A DNA stretch of 64,000 bases from DATBVX01 sp963810775 (lineage in GTDB: Bacteria > Pseudomonadota > Gammaproteobacteria > Steroidobacterales > Steroidobacteraceae), in assembly GCA_963810775.1 (NCBI GenBank), contig CAWEOT010000015.1, forward strand, positions 310,001-374,000, written 5' to 3'. How positions within the stretch are numbered: the first letter of the stretch is position 1; each line of letters starts with the position of its first letter. This document shows positions 43,605 to 51,504 of the stretch, piece after piece. The notes below the pieces were generated by a model. It was not told the DNA's origin. It saw only the letters and a list, made by a program, of their open reading frames with translations, and made no database searches. The position numbers and the translations under genes are program-made.

Positions 43605-44483
43605 ATGTCACCGACGACCAGGGAAGGCGCCGAAGGGCGCCGCCTGATACTCACGCTGTCCTGTCCGGATCGCATCGGCATCGTCGCTGCGGTGGCGAAC
43701 CTGCTGCTGGCGAACGAGTGCAACATCATCGACAGCGCGCAGTTCGGCGATCCGCAGAATGAGCGTTTCTTCATGCGGGTGTACTTCGCAGTCCCGGCAG
43801 GCCGGGGACTGGAGGAACTGCAGCGCGCGTTTGCACCGGTCGGCGAGCAATTCGGAATGCAATGGCACCTGCACGATGCGGCCGTGAAGCCGCGCGTGCT
43901 CATCATGGTGTCGAAGTTCGGTCACTGCCTGAACGACCTGCTGTACCGCTATCGCACCGGTGCACTGTCAGTCGTCATTCCGGCGATCGTTTCGAACCAT
44001 CGCGACTTCTATCAGCTCGCAGCATCTCACGACATCCCGTTTCATCACCTGCCCGTCGATCCGTCCAACAAGACAAGGCAGGAGGAGCGGCTGCTGGAAT
44101 TGATCGAGGGTGAGCGCTGCGACCTCGTGGTGCTCGCGCGCTACATGCAAATCCTGTCGAGCTCACTGTGTGCGCGCCTGAGCGAGCGCGCCATCAATAT
44201 TCACCATTCGTTCCTGCCGAGCTTTCAGGGCGCACGACCCTACCAGCAGGCGCACGATCGCGGCGTCAAGCTGATCGGCGCCACCGCTCACTACGTCACT
44301 GAGGACCTGGACGAGGGTCCGATCATTGAGCAGGACGTGACACGCGCCGATCACGCGATGAGCGTCGAGGCCTGCGCCGCTGCCGGGCGCGACATCGAGG
44401 CCCTGGTCCTGGCGCGCGCGGTTACCTGGCACGTCGAACACCGAATCCTGCTCAACGGGCATCGCACCGTGATTTTCAAGTGA
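43605..44483 (+). CDS. purU: Formyltetrahydrofolate deformylase
   Basis: A 292-residue enzyme releasing formate from 10-formyl-tetrahydrofolate. An N-terminal ACT domain (LTLSCPDRIGIVAAVANLLL, NIIDSAQFGDPQNERFFMR) is followed by a formyltransferase-fold domain: VLIMVSKFGHCLNDLLYRYR, IVSNHRDF, and the catalytic region AINIHHSFLPSFQGARPYQQ and KLIGATAHYVTEDLDEGPII with Asn, His and Asp. It starts 13 bases after the MetF-like gene, so they are probably one operon. Together with folD it completes methylene-THF to formate. tRNA-Lys follows 69 bases downstream. Confidence 0.94.
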   Translation: MSPTTREGAEGRRLILTLSCPDRIGIVAAVANLLLANECNIIDSAQFGDPQNERFFMRVYFAVPAGRGLEELQRAFAPVGEQFGMQWHLHDAAVKPRVLIMVSKFGHCLNDLLYRYRTGALSVVIPAIVSNHRDFYQLAASHDIPFHHLPVDPSNKTRQEERLLELIEGERCDLVVLARYMQILSSSLCARLSERAINIHHSFLPSFQGARPYQQAHDRGVKLIGATAHYVTEDLDEGPIIEQDVTRADHAMSVEACAAAGRDIEALVLARAVTWHVEHRILLNGHRTVIFK

Positions 44484-44552
44484 ACTGAGCGGCCACCTCA
44501 CGTCGGCTGGGCATTTCCGTTATCATTTCGGCCCCCCGGCATCCCTGCCAAT

Positions 44553-44628
44553 GGGCCGTTAGCTCAGTCGGTAGAGCAGCAGACTTTTAATCTGTTGGTC
44601 GCGCGTTCGATTCGCGCACGGCCCACCA
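44553..44628 (+). tRNA. tRNA-Lys (anticodon TTT)
   Basis: A complete 76-base cloverleaf: acceptor GGGCCGT/ACGGCCC, D arm GCTC/GAGC, anticodon arm GCAGA-CTTTTAA-TCTGT, T arm GCGCG-TTCGATT-CGCGC, encoded CCA. The anticodon TTT reads AAA/AAG. A TATCAT box at 44521-44526 followed by a GC-rich stretch could be its -10 and stringent discriminator. Its 3' half is repeated at 45669-45707, the mark of an attachment site. Confidence 0.97.
44587..44625 (+). repeat. Left copy of the tRNA-Lys 3'-end direct repeat (putative att site)
   Basis: Thirty-nine bases of the tRNA-Lys gene, from the last T of the anticodon through the T arm to the discriminator base, recur 1,082 bases downstream with one mismatch (T at 44596, C at 45678). 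Tyrosine recombinases of integrative elements commonly use this part of a tRNA as their attachment site. Confidence 0.85.
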
Positions 44629-44719
44629 AATAAAGCGGAAACGCAATAGTAGGGGGAGGACAAAAACCGCGGCACGCTGCAGGTAGTCAACTCTTCGCGA
44701 CCCTAGTGGTGTCGCCGAC

Positions 44720-45376
44720 TTACGCTCTGGCTGGTGCGCTTCGACGCCGGGCTGCGACCACCAAACATGCGAGACCACCACAGAGCAGCGCGAGTTGGTC
44801 GGGTTCCGGGATGGAAGCTATCGTGGCGGTGGCATTTTGGCCCCTCAACATTCCCCACTCGCCTATCAGTTGGGGGAAGCTTGGATGATCCCATTTGACG
44901 ATGACGTCAGCTATAGGATCGGGGCTCGCCAAGAAGTCAGCTAACCTAAACAGGGCCGAACCGGAGAGACGGTTGTCCTGGTCCCCGAATGTTCGGCCAC
45001 CATCAGCCACTTGAAGCCCACCCTCATAACCAAAAGCGCTCACCGCCCGTGCGAACACGGTGCCGAGGCCGGAATCACCGACCCACAAGTCCATTCCGTC
45101 GGCGGAAAAGCGGATGTTGGAGGTGGGCATGCCTCGAGCAAACATGTTGAACACGTACGGCGTTGGATCTCCAGGAAATACTGGACCGGCCCCCAACTCA
45201 AGGTTGAACGAGGACGTGTCCATCAAGAACGAACCATTCACGGTCGACGGCATCGGGCCGCCGAGGAGCCAGGTGGAAGCCGTCTGAATGATATCCATAT
45301 GGATACCAACCTCGATGAGCGTTGCACGAGCCTGAGACGTAACGAGTGCGAGTGCGAGTACGACTAATGCGCGCAT
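44720..45376 (-). CDS. PEP-CTERM sorted secreted protein
   Basis: A 218-residue exported protein. The start at 45376 gives a signal peptide MRALVVLALALVTSQARA. The body is beta-rich with no recognised domain (SFNLELGAGPVFPGDPTPYV, FARGMPTSNIRFSADGMDLW). The end has the exosortase sorting signal: Pro-Glu-Pro (SIPEPDQLALL), a hydrophobic helix (LCGGLACLVVA) and a basic tail (ARRRSAPARA). Such proteins are cut and probably anchored to the envelope or polymer matrix by an exosortase, none of which is in this window. It is bounded by the tRNA-Lys gene and its duplicated 3' half and its DNA is visibly less GC-rich than the neighbours, both pointing to transfer. Confidence 0.82.
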   Translation of the reverse strand: MRALVVLALALVTSQARATLIEVGIHMDIIQTASTWLLGGPMPSTVNGSFLMDTSSFNLELGAGPVFPGDPTPYVFNMFARGMPTSNIRFSADGMDLWVGDSGLGTVFARAVSAFGYEGGLQVADGGRTFGDQDNRLSGSALFRLADFLASPDPIADVIVKWDHPSFPQLIGEWGMLRGQNATATIASIPEPDQLALLCGGLACLVVAARRRSAPARA

Positions 45377-45549
45377 GGCGAAACCCCTGCGTTCATCATG
45401 TTCTTGTGTTTGCAGCAATATTACTACGTTCTCGATGTGCCTACGGTGACCGAGTCGACATGCCGGACAGACAGAAGCTTACCTACGAGGCGCCCAGATC
45501 TCATTTGGTTCGCGCCTCGGCTCCGCTGATACGGAGTCGGCGCAGCGTT

Positions 45550-45571
45550 TTGGCACACTATTGGCACACTA
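45550..45571 (+). repeat. 11-bp perfect tandem repeat TTGGCACACTA x2
   Basis: Two back-to-back copies occupy 45550-45560 and 45561-45571. They lie about 100 bases inside the partial tRNA-Lys copy. Short direct repeats next to an attachment core often serve as arm-type integrase sites, but no integrase is present to support that. Confidence 0.6.
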
Positions 45572-45668
45572 GCTGACTCAAATCGGCACCAAATGCCGCT
45601 GAGCCACGCCGCTAATTAGCTGTGTTATCGAGTGGTGAGTTGCGACGATTTGTGGTCTTGCCGCACTC

Positions 45669-45707
45669 TTAATCTGTCGGTCGCGCGTTCGATTCGCGCA
45701 CGGCCCA
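45669..45707 (+). repeat. Partial tRNA-Lys copy (putative att scar)
   Basis: A 39-base copy of the 3' half of tRNA-Lys with one mismatch. It lacks the encoded CCA (the copy goes straight from CCCA to AAT) and the 5' half, so it cannot be a working tRNA. With the intact gene at 44553 it bounds a segment of about 1 kb. Confidence 0.85.
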
Positions 45708-45910
45708 AATCCTTTCGAGTCTTGTGCCCGACTCCGCGGCGGGTCACTTCATGACGCGCTTCGGGCGCGATGTGATCCGAGGCCTACTCGGGACGATCTC
45801 GCGATGTGGACGACATCTGGATGCGCATCGCTCATAATAATTCCCGACAGGCGAGGGGCGTTCCAGAAAACTATAACCAGCAACCGCTGATCTCATTTCA
45901 AGGGCAACTC

Positions 45911-47494
45911 ATGAGAATCAACAAGAGCCTGGCGCTTGGCTGGGGCGTGGCCTTCGCGCTCGCAGTCGCCGGCTGCAGTGATAAGTCTGCAGCGCCGGCT
46001 GACAACAGCACTGCTGCGCCGGCCGCGTCCGCAACGCCACAAGCCACGCCCGCGGCACCCGCACCTGCCCAGACGGCTGCTCCAGAAGAAGCGGCTGACG
46101 AGACGCTCACGATCGACCTCGCGAAGGTACAGAAGCCGTGGACCGGCGATCTGGACGGGATGATCGAGCGCCGGATCATCCGCGTGCTCACCGTGAACAG
46201 CAAGACGATCTATTTTGTCGATAAGGGCGTTCTGCGCGGCACCGCCGTTGACTACGGCCGGCTGTTCGAGGAGGACCTCAACAAGAAGCTCAAGGCCGAG
46301 AAGAAGCTCAAGAACAAGAACCTGAAGGTAAGGCTCATCTTCATTCCGCTACAGCGGGATGAGTTGCTGCCGTGGCTGGTCGCCGGCAAGGGCGACATCG
46401 TCGCCGCCGCTCTGACAATCACGCCTGAGAGCCAGAAACTCGTGGATTTCAGCGCCGCTGGCGCGAGCAACGTGAGCGAGGTCGTAGTGTCGGGGCCCGC
46501 TTCTCCGAAAATCGCCAGCGTAGACGACCTTTCCGGCAAAGAAGTGTTCGTGCGCAAATCGTCGAGCTACTACGAGAGCCTCGTTGCACTTAACAAGAAG
46601 TTTGCGGTCGCGAAGAAACCACCTATTACGCTCAAGCAAGCTCCCGAGACACTGGAGGACGAGGATCTGATCGAGATGCTCGATGCCGGCCTGATTCCGC
46701 TCATCATCGTCAACAAGCCGGTCGCGGAGTTCTGGAAGCAGATCTTCCCGCAGATCACCGTGCACGACGACGTCGCGGTTCGCACCGGTGGCGAGGTCGC
46801 ATGGGCGATTCGCAAGGAGAGTCCTCAACTCAAGGCGCGGCTGGATGATTTCGCGAAGCGTAACAAAGTCGGGACCTCGACCGGCAACCAGCTCCTGACG
46901 CGCTACCTGAAGAATACCAAGTACGTGAAGAGCGCGGCATCCGAACAGGAGCGCAAGAAGTTCCTGGCGCTGGTCCAGTACTTCCAGAAATACGGTGATA
47001 AGTACGACGTCGACTGGGTACTGATGGGAGCGCAGGGCTACCAGGAGTCGCAACTCAACCAGAACGCCAAGAGCGCGGTAGGCGCGGTCGGGGTCATGCA
47101 GGTGATGCCGGCCACGGGCAAGGATATGAACGTGGGAGACATCCACCAGACCGAGGCGAACATCCACGCCGGCATCAAGTACATGCGGTGGATGATCGAT
47201 CACTACTACGGCGATGCGCCCATGACTCCGCTCGACAAGGCGTTGTTCGCGTTCGCTTCCTACAACGCCGGTGCGGGCCGGATTTCGCAGCTGCGCAAGG
47301 AAGCCGCCAAGCGCGGCCTCGACCCCAACGTGTGGTTTCACAACGTCGAATACGTGGCGGCCGAGAAGATCGGCCAGGAAACGGTGACCTACGTCAGCAA
47401 CATCTATAAGTACTACATTGCCTACCGCCTGGTACTGGAAAGCCAGGCTTCCAAGAAGGAAGCTCTCGAAAAGGTAAAGGGCGGGGCCAACTAA
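45911..47494 (+). CDS. mltF: Membrane-bound lytic murein transglycosylase F
   Basis: A 527-residue outer-membrane lipoprotein that cleaves peptidoglycan glycan strands. The start at 45911 gives a lipoprotein signal ending AVAGC (Cys22), followed by an Ala/Pro-rich tether to about residue 75. The first domain is an ABC-substrate-binding-like regulatory domain (about 80-340; AVDYGRLFEEDLNK, DIVAAALTITPESQKLVDFS). The second is a lysozyme-like SLT domain whose catalytic Glu is in GAQGYQESQLNQNAKSAVGAVGVMQ, with FASYNAGAGRI further on. AAGGG precedes the ATG. Both domains are complete, and the domain order is that of MltF. Confidence 0.93.
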   Translation: MRINKSLALGWGVAFALAVAGCSDKSAAPADNSTAAPAASATPQATPAAPAPAQTAAPEEAADETLTIDLAKVQKPWTGDLDGMIERRIIRVLTVNSKTIYFVDKGVLRGTAVDYGRLFEEDLNKKLKAEKKLKNKNLKVRLIFIPLQRDELLPWLVAGKGDIVAAALTITPESQKLVDFSAAGASNVSEVVVSGPASPKIASVDDLSGKEVFVRKSSSYYESLVALNKKFAVAKKPPITLKQAPETLEDEDLIEMLDAGLIPLIIVNKPVAEFWKQIFPQITVHDDVAVRTGGEVAWAIRKESPQLKARLDDFAKRNKVGTSTGNQLLTRYLKNTKYVKSAASEQERKKFLALVQYFQKYGDKYDVDWVLMGAQGYQESQLNQNAKSAVGAVGVMQVMPATGKDMNVGDIHQTEANIHAGIKYMRWMIDHYYGDAPMTPLDKALFAFASYNAGAGRISQLRKEAAKRGLDPNVWFHNVEYVAAEKIGQETVTYVSNIYKYYIAYRLVLESQASKKEALEKVKGGAN

Positions 47495-47610
47495 ACGTAC
47501 GCGCGGCCCTTTGTCTCTTGACTCGCGGATAGTCGAATGTCGTCTTCGCTGACGGTCGATTCGGCCGTGATGCTACGGCGTAGCATCGTTCCAAACAGCG
47601 GGGGTACCTG

Positions 47611-48218
47611 ATGCCGAACCGCCGAGATGTCCTGCAAGGTGGAATTGCTCTGACGAGCCTTCCCCTGGTGGCCCGCGCCGCATGGGACTCTATCTGATGC
47701 ACCCCGTGCGACGCCCGGCTCCGTATCGCATTCTCTTCGACGACCGCTTTGCCGAGTCGCGACGTTTCGGTGCAGAGATCGCACGTCTTGGTGGGGCGGC
47801 ACGTGCGTTCAGCGGCGATGTGACCGATCTCTGGTACGAGGAGCTTGATGTGCGCTGGCGCCGCGAGCCTGTGGTGGTAGCAGGCATGACGCGTCACGGA
47901 CCCTTGTTTTGCCTGGAACGTCTCGCTTGGGCTGTCGGGATGCGAGTGGTGTATCGCGCCGAGCACAGACGCGTGAGTGACGGCTCGATAGCTCATGTCG
48001 TCGTCGCTCCGGAAGACACATTGCAACTGGCAGTGGATCTGCGCGCTGCGAACATCGATTGGGCACGCAACGCGGCACGCATCGTGATGCGCAGTCCGTA
48101 CGATTCATGGCAGCCGGTGAGCGGCAAGCGCGGGTCTGCAGCACTTGGCGCGGACGGCGAGGACGATCCGCTGATTTCCTGGATCATTGCGCCGTGTGAG
48201 CGGGGGCGTGAAGCATGA
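47611..48218 (+). CDS. Tat-signal protein of a p-cresol-methylhydroxylase-like cluster, apparent frameshift
   Basis: A frame starting at ATG 47611, after GGGGGT, encodes a twin-arginine-type leader (MPNRRDVLQGGIALTSLPLVARAA) and stops at 47698. From about 47682 another frame continues to 48218 with APYRILFDDRFAESRRFGAEIARLG, DVTDLWYEELDVRWRREPVVVAGMTRHGPLFCLERLA and a conserved-looking C-terminus (DDPLISWIIAPCERG). One missing base near 47680-47700 would join them into about 202 residues. Alternatively the second part starts by itself at 47682 (178 residues) and the leader is a remnant. I recognise no domain. Its stop overlaps the flavoprotein start by four bases, so it belongs to that operon and may assist export or assembly of the enzyme. 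Confidence 0.6.
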
Positions 48219-49840
48219 GACTTCCGCCTGGCGTCAAACAGGGCGATTTTGCACAGGCGTTGTCGCAATTCGAGAGCGCAGTCGGCAAGGAATGGCTCTT
48301 CACAAGCGATGAGGACGTCGACCTCTATCGCGATGCCTATTCGCCGTTCTGGGGCGAACAGGAAGAACGCGTCGCGTCCGCGGCGTTGGCACCTGGCTCG
48401 GTGGAGCAGGTGCAGGCGGTGGTGCGCATCGCCAATCGTTTCAGGATCCCGATCTACCCGATCTCAACCGGTCGCAACCTCGGGTATGGCGGCTCGGCGC
48501 CCAACTATTCGGGCAGCGTGGTGCTCGATCTCAAGCGCATGAATCGCGTGCTCGAAGTCAACGAAAACATGGCCTATGCGCTGGTCGAGCCCGGCGTCAG
48601 CTACTTCGATCTGTACCGCTATATCCAGGAGCACAATCTCAAGGTGTGGCTCGACGTTCCGGATCCGGGCTGGGGCAGTCCGGTCGGTAACTCGCTCGAT
48701 CGCGGCGGTGGATACACCATGCCGGAGTACCGCTTTCACTTCGATTCTCACTGCGGCATGGAAGTCGTGCTCGCGGACGGGGAGTTGCTGCGCACCGGTA
48801 TGGGGGCAATGCCCGGTGCGAAGACCTGGCAGCAATACAAGTCTGGTTTCGGGCCGTGGGTCGACGGCATTTTTTCGCAATCCAACTTCGGTGTGATCAC
48901 CAAGATGGGCTTCTGGCTGATGCCCGAACCCGACGCGTTTCTTTCTGGAACGGTGATCGTGCCACGGCACAATGACCTGGTTCCGCTGATCGACACGCTC
49001 AACTATCTCGAGAACAGCCGCATCTGCAATGGCTTCACCGAGCTCTCGAGCCCGGTGATGGGACTGCCCGGCGCGGACGATGCGCCCCCGACGAGTTCGG
49101 CACTCGCCGCGCTGATCGCAAAGGCGGTCGATGGCAACAGCGCTGAGCTCGATCAGTACGCGGCATCGAAGGGCCTCGGCGCGTGGAGCGCCACGATCAA
49201 GTTCTACGGACCGGCGAAAGCACTGACAGCGCATTGGGAATATGCCAAGGAGCGATTCTCAAAAATTCCCGGTGCCCGATTCGAGGATAACGAGTTGCTC
49301 AAGCTGCCCCTCAGCGCAGAGCAGAAAACCAAAGTACACAAGCCGGAATTCGGAATTCCCGCCCTCACGGCTTTCTCGATTGGAGCGCGCAATGCCAATA
49401 ATCCGACGCCGACCAACGGCCACCAGTGGTTCTCGCCCATCATCGCGCGTTCGGGCGAAGCCGTGTTCGAAGCGAACCGCGTATTCGCACAAGCAGGTCG
49501 GGAATTCGGTCTGCCGGTTCCGCCGTTCTCGATTCCGTTCTTTTTCTGGGAGCGCTCGTTCCTGTTTCTATTCGGCTTCCCCGTCACCCACGACGTCGAA
49601 AAGAACAAGAAAACCCGCGCCGCCTTCCGGCAGCTCGTGCAGATCGCGGCGGAACACGGTTTCGGCGAATACCGTACGGCTCCGGCCTACCAGGAGCTGA
49701 TCATGAATACCTACTCGTTCAACAACCATGCGCTGCGCCGGTTTCACGAGCGGTTGAAGGATGCCATCGATCCGAACGGTATCCTCTCGGCGGGACGGTA
49801 CGGGATCTGGCCGAAGCACCTGCGAGACGTGCGCAAATGA
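48215..49840 (+). CDS. FAD-binding oxidase, 4-cresol dehydrogenase/vanillyl-alcohol oxidase family
   Basis: A 541-residue flavoprotein of the VAO/PCMH family. The FAD-binding half has PISTGRNLGYGGSAPNYSGS, which contacts the pyrophosphate, and VEPGVSYFDLYRYIQEH, DPGWGSPVGNSLDRGGG and FSQSNFGVITKMGFWLMPEP. The C-terminal half carries NGHQWFSPIIARSGEAVFEA and NGILSAGRYGIWP, the closing motif seen in p-cresol methylhydroxylase. With a cytochrome c encoded next, it is best read as a dehydrogenase that oxidises a para-alkylphenol (p-cresol or a lignin-derived relative) and hands electrons to that cytochrome. The exact substrate and the residue bearing covalent FAD are not certain. It is joined to both neighbours by ATGA overlaps. 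Confidence 0.9.
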   Translation: MRLPPGVKQGDFAQALSQFESAVGKEWLFTSDEDVDLYRDAYSPFWGEQEERVASAALAPGSVEQVQAVVRIANRFRIPIYPISTGRNLGYGGSAPNYSGSVVLDLKRMNRVLEVNENMAYALVEPGVSYFDLYRYIQEHNLKVWLDVPDPGWGSPVGNSLDRGGGYTMPEYRFHFDSHCGMEVVLADGELLRTGMGAMPGAKTWQQYKSGFGPWVDGIFSQSNFGVITKMGFWLMPEPDAFLSGTVIVPRHNDLVPLIDTLNYLENSRICNGFTELSSPVMGLPGADDAPPTSSALAALIAKAVDGNSAELDQYAASKGLGAWSATIKFYGPAKALTAHWEYAKERFSKIPGARFEDNELLKLPLSAEQKTKVHKPEFGIPALTAFSIGARNANNPTPTNGHQWFSPIIARSGEAVFEANRVFAQAGREFGLPVPPFSIPFFFWERSFLFLFGFPVTHDVEKNKKTRAAFRQLVQIAAEHGFGEYRTAPAYQELIMNTYSFNNHALRRFHERLKDAIDPNGILSAGRYGIWPKHLRDVRK

Positions 49841-50196
49841 TCGCGCGTGCGTTCTCACTGGTCGCGTCGGCAGTGCTGCTGGCGATTGGTGCCGGAGTGC
49901 AGGGCGCTGATCGCGAAAAATCATCGCATGGGTACGAGGTATTCCAGAAATGGTGTACGCCATGCCACGGGCGCGGAGCAGACAAGCCGGGCACGGTGGC
50001 GCTCACGGCACTCTACAAGGGAGCCAAGCCGGGGATGCTCGAAGAGCGCACGGATCTTACGCCTGAAATGGTCAGGACCTTCGTGCGTACCGGGGTGTCG
50101 GTGATGCCGTTCTTCAGAAAGACCGAAGTGAGCGATGCGGATCTAGACGCTCTGGCCCTCTATCTGACGTCACCGGCGAGCGATTCGTCCAAATAG
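49837..50196 (+). CDS. Periplasmic cytochrome c partner of the flavoprotein (PchC-like)
   Basis: A 119-residue mono-heme cytochrome c. A signal peptide (residues 1-23, MIARAFSLVASAVLLAIGAG) precedes the heme site WCTPCHGRG (Cys40, Cys43, His44). The sixth ligand is probably the Met in GVSVMPFFRKTEVSD. This spacing and FRKTEVSDADLDALALYL match the cytochrome subunit of p-cresol methylhydroxylase. Its ATG lies in the flavoprotein stop codon (ATGA), so the two subunits are made together. It accepts electrons from the flavin and passes them to a respiratory cytochrome. Confidence 0.92.
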   Translation: MIARAFSLVASAVLLAIGAGVQGADREKSSHGYEVFQKWCTPCHGRGADKPGTVALTALYKGAKPGMLEERTDLTPEMVRTFVRTGVSVMPFFRKTEVSDADLDALALYLTSPASDSSK

Positions 50197-50210
50197 GCGC
50201 ATGCGCGACA

Positions 50211-50345
50211 TCATGGTTCTCGCGTAGCCGAGCTGCGCGATTCGGACGCTGGCTTGTCGGGCTCCAGGATCTCGAACCAGATGGCGTTGATCACGCCGAA
50301 GGCGAGGGCGAAACCGAGACCGAGAATCCACGCGAAATACCACAT
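50211..50345 (-). CDS. cydX: Cytochrome bd oxidase small subunit CydX
   Basis: A 44-residue single-helix protein beginning MWYFAWILGLGFALAFGVINAIWFE, the hallmark of CydX, with a short polar tail that extends slightly beyond the usual 37 residues. It stabilises the heme d site of the bd oxidase. GAGGAG lies about six bases before the ATG. It is ten bases after cydB, last in the operon. Confidence 0.95.
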   Translation of the reverse strand: MWYFAWILGLGFALAFGVINAIWFEILEPDKPASESRSSATREP

Positions 50346-50355
50346 CGCGATCTCC

Positions 50356-51492
50356 TCAATAGTGCTCGCGCTGTTCGCGCACGTGCGCCAGCGTGATTTG
50401 GCCGCGTAGTACCCGGAATACCCAGGCCGTGTACGCAAGGATGATCGGCAAGAAGATGATCACGGCAATCAGCATGATGAACAACGTAAGGCGGCTGCTG
50501 GATGCGTCCCAGACCGTCAGGCTCGACGCCGGATGCGTCGAAGAGGGTAGCAGGAAGGGAAACAGGCTGAACCCGGCGGTGAGGATGATGCCGGCCTGAG
50601 CGGTGGCGCTGGCGATGAAGGCAAGGCGCAGCGCGCGCCTGCGCAACGCGAACCACACGGTGACGGTCGCCACATAGGCGGCCAGGGGCGCGAGCCACAG
50701 CGCCGGCAGGTTTGTGAAGTTGTCGATCCAGGCACCCGCGGCAGGTTGCACAGCCTTGAGCAACGGGTTGCTCGGTCCATTTCCGTCGATCACGCTCGTG
50801 ATTCTCAAGCCATCGATGCCGTTCGCAAGCCAAAGGCCCGCGAGCGTGAATGCCGCAATCAGGACCAGCGCGGCAACTCGTCCGACGCGAGCCGCCCGAT
50901 CGCCCATGGGAGCCTCGACCTTCAAGGCCGCGTAGCTCGCGCCATGCATGATGAGCATCGCCAGGCTGATGGCTCCCGACAGCAACGCGAAAGGGCTCAG
51001 TAGCGAGAAAAATCCGCCGCTGTAGACCGGGCGCGACAACTCATCGAGGTGAAACGGCACGCCTACGAACAGGTTGCCGAATGCAACGCCAAAGAGCAGT
51101 GCCGACGCAAATCCGTTGATGCAGAGTGTCCAATCCCAGACATTCCTCCAGCGCGCATCGTCGATCTTGCCCCTGAAGGTGAATCCGACCGGCCGGATGA
51201 TGAGTACCGCGAGCAACAGCAGCATCGCCAGATAAAAGCTGGAAAATGCCGCGGCATACAACATTGGCCAGGCAGCGAACGCAGCGCCCGCGCCGAGCAC
51301 CAGCCACACCTGGTTTCCTTCCCACACGGGCTCGACGGATTCGAGCAACGCCACGCGTTCCTCGTTCGAGCGCCCGATGAAGCGGAAAATCGCCGCGACA
51401 CCCAGATCGAAGCCGTCGGTGATCGCGAAACCGATCAGGAGGATGCCCAGGAGTAGCCACCAGATGAACCGCAGGACTTCGTATTCGGGCAT
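50356..51492 (-). CDS. cydB: Cytochrome bd ubiquinol oxidase subunit II
   Basis: A 378-residue integral membrane protein with about eight helices. The N-terminus RFIWWLLLGILLIGFAITDGFDLGVAAIF and the segment WEGNQVWLVLGAGAAFAAWPMLYAAAFS are diagnostic; MLIAVIIFLPIILAYTAWVFRV is the last helix. CydB forms the structural half of the oxidase and lines a proton or oxygen path. It starts 12 bases after cydA. Confidence 0.97.
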   Translation of the reverse strand: MPEYEVLRFIWWLLLGILLIGFAITDGFDLGVAAIFRFIGRSNEERVALLESVEPVWEGNQVWLVLGAGAAFAAWPMLYAAAFSSFYLAMLLLLAVLIIRPVGFTFRGKIDDARWRNVWDWTLCINGFASALLFGVAFGNLFVGVPFHLDELSRPVYSGGFFSLLSPFALLSGAISLAMLIMHGASYAALKVEAPMGDRAARVGRVAALVLIAAFTLAGLWLANGIDGLRITSVIDGNGPSNPLLKAVQPAAGAWIDNFTNLPALWLAPLAAYVATVTVWFALRRRALRLAFIASATAQAGIILTAGFSLFPFLLPSSTHPASSLTVWDASSSRLTLFIMLIAVIIFLPIILAYTAWVFRVLRGQITLAHVREQREHY

Positions 51493-51504
51493 AGCCGCTC
51501 TCCG

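Larger units (their letters stand above)
45419..45910. other. Gene-poor stretch with element scar
   Basis: About 490 bases without a gene. It holds the 11-base tandem repeat TTGGCACACTA at 45550-45571, the partial tRNA-Lys copy at 45669-45707, and the leader of mltF. Frames found here are short and lack any recognised domain. The stretch looks like the residue of an integrated element whose recombinase gene has been lost. Confidence 0.55.

Noticed and set aside
45346..45576. 76-codon + strand frame ending VLAHYWHTS
   Set aside because: It overlaps the signal-peptide region of the PEP-CTERM gene on the other strand, has no ribosome site and no integrase motif; kept only as part of the element scar.
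47485..47515. GGGCC/GGCCC stem with T-rich tail after mltF as a terminator
   Set aside because: The loop is about 17 bases and the stem only five pairs, too weak to call.
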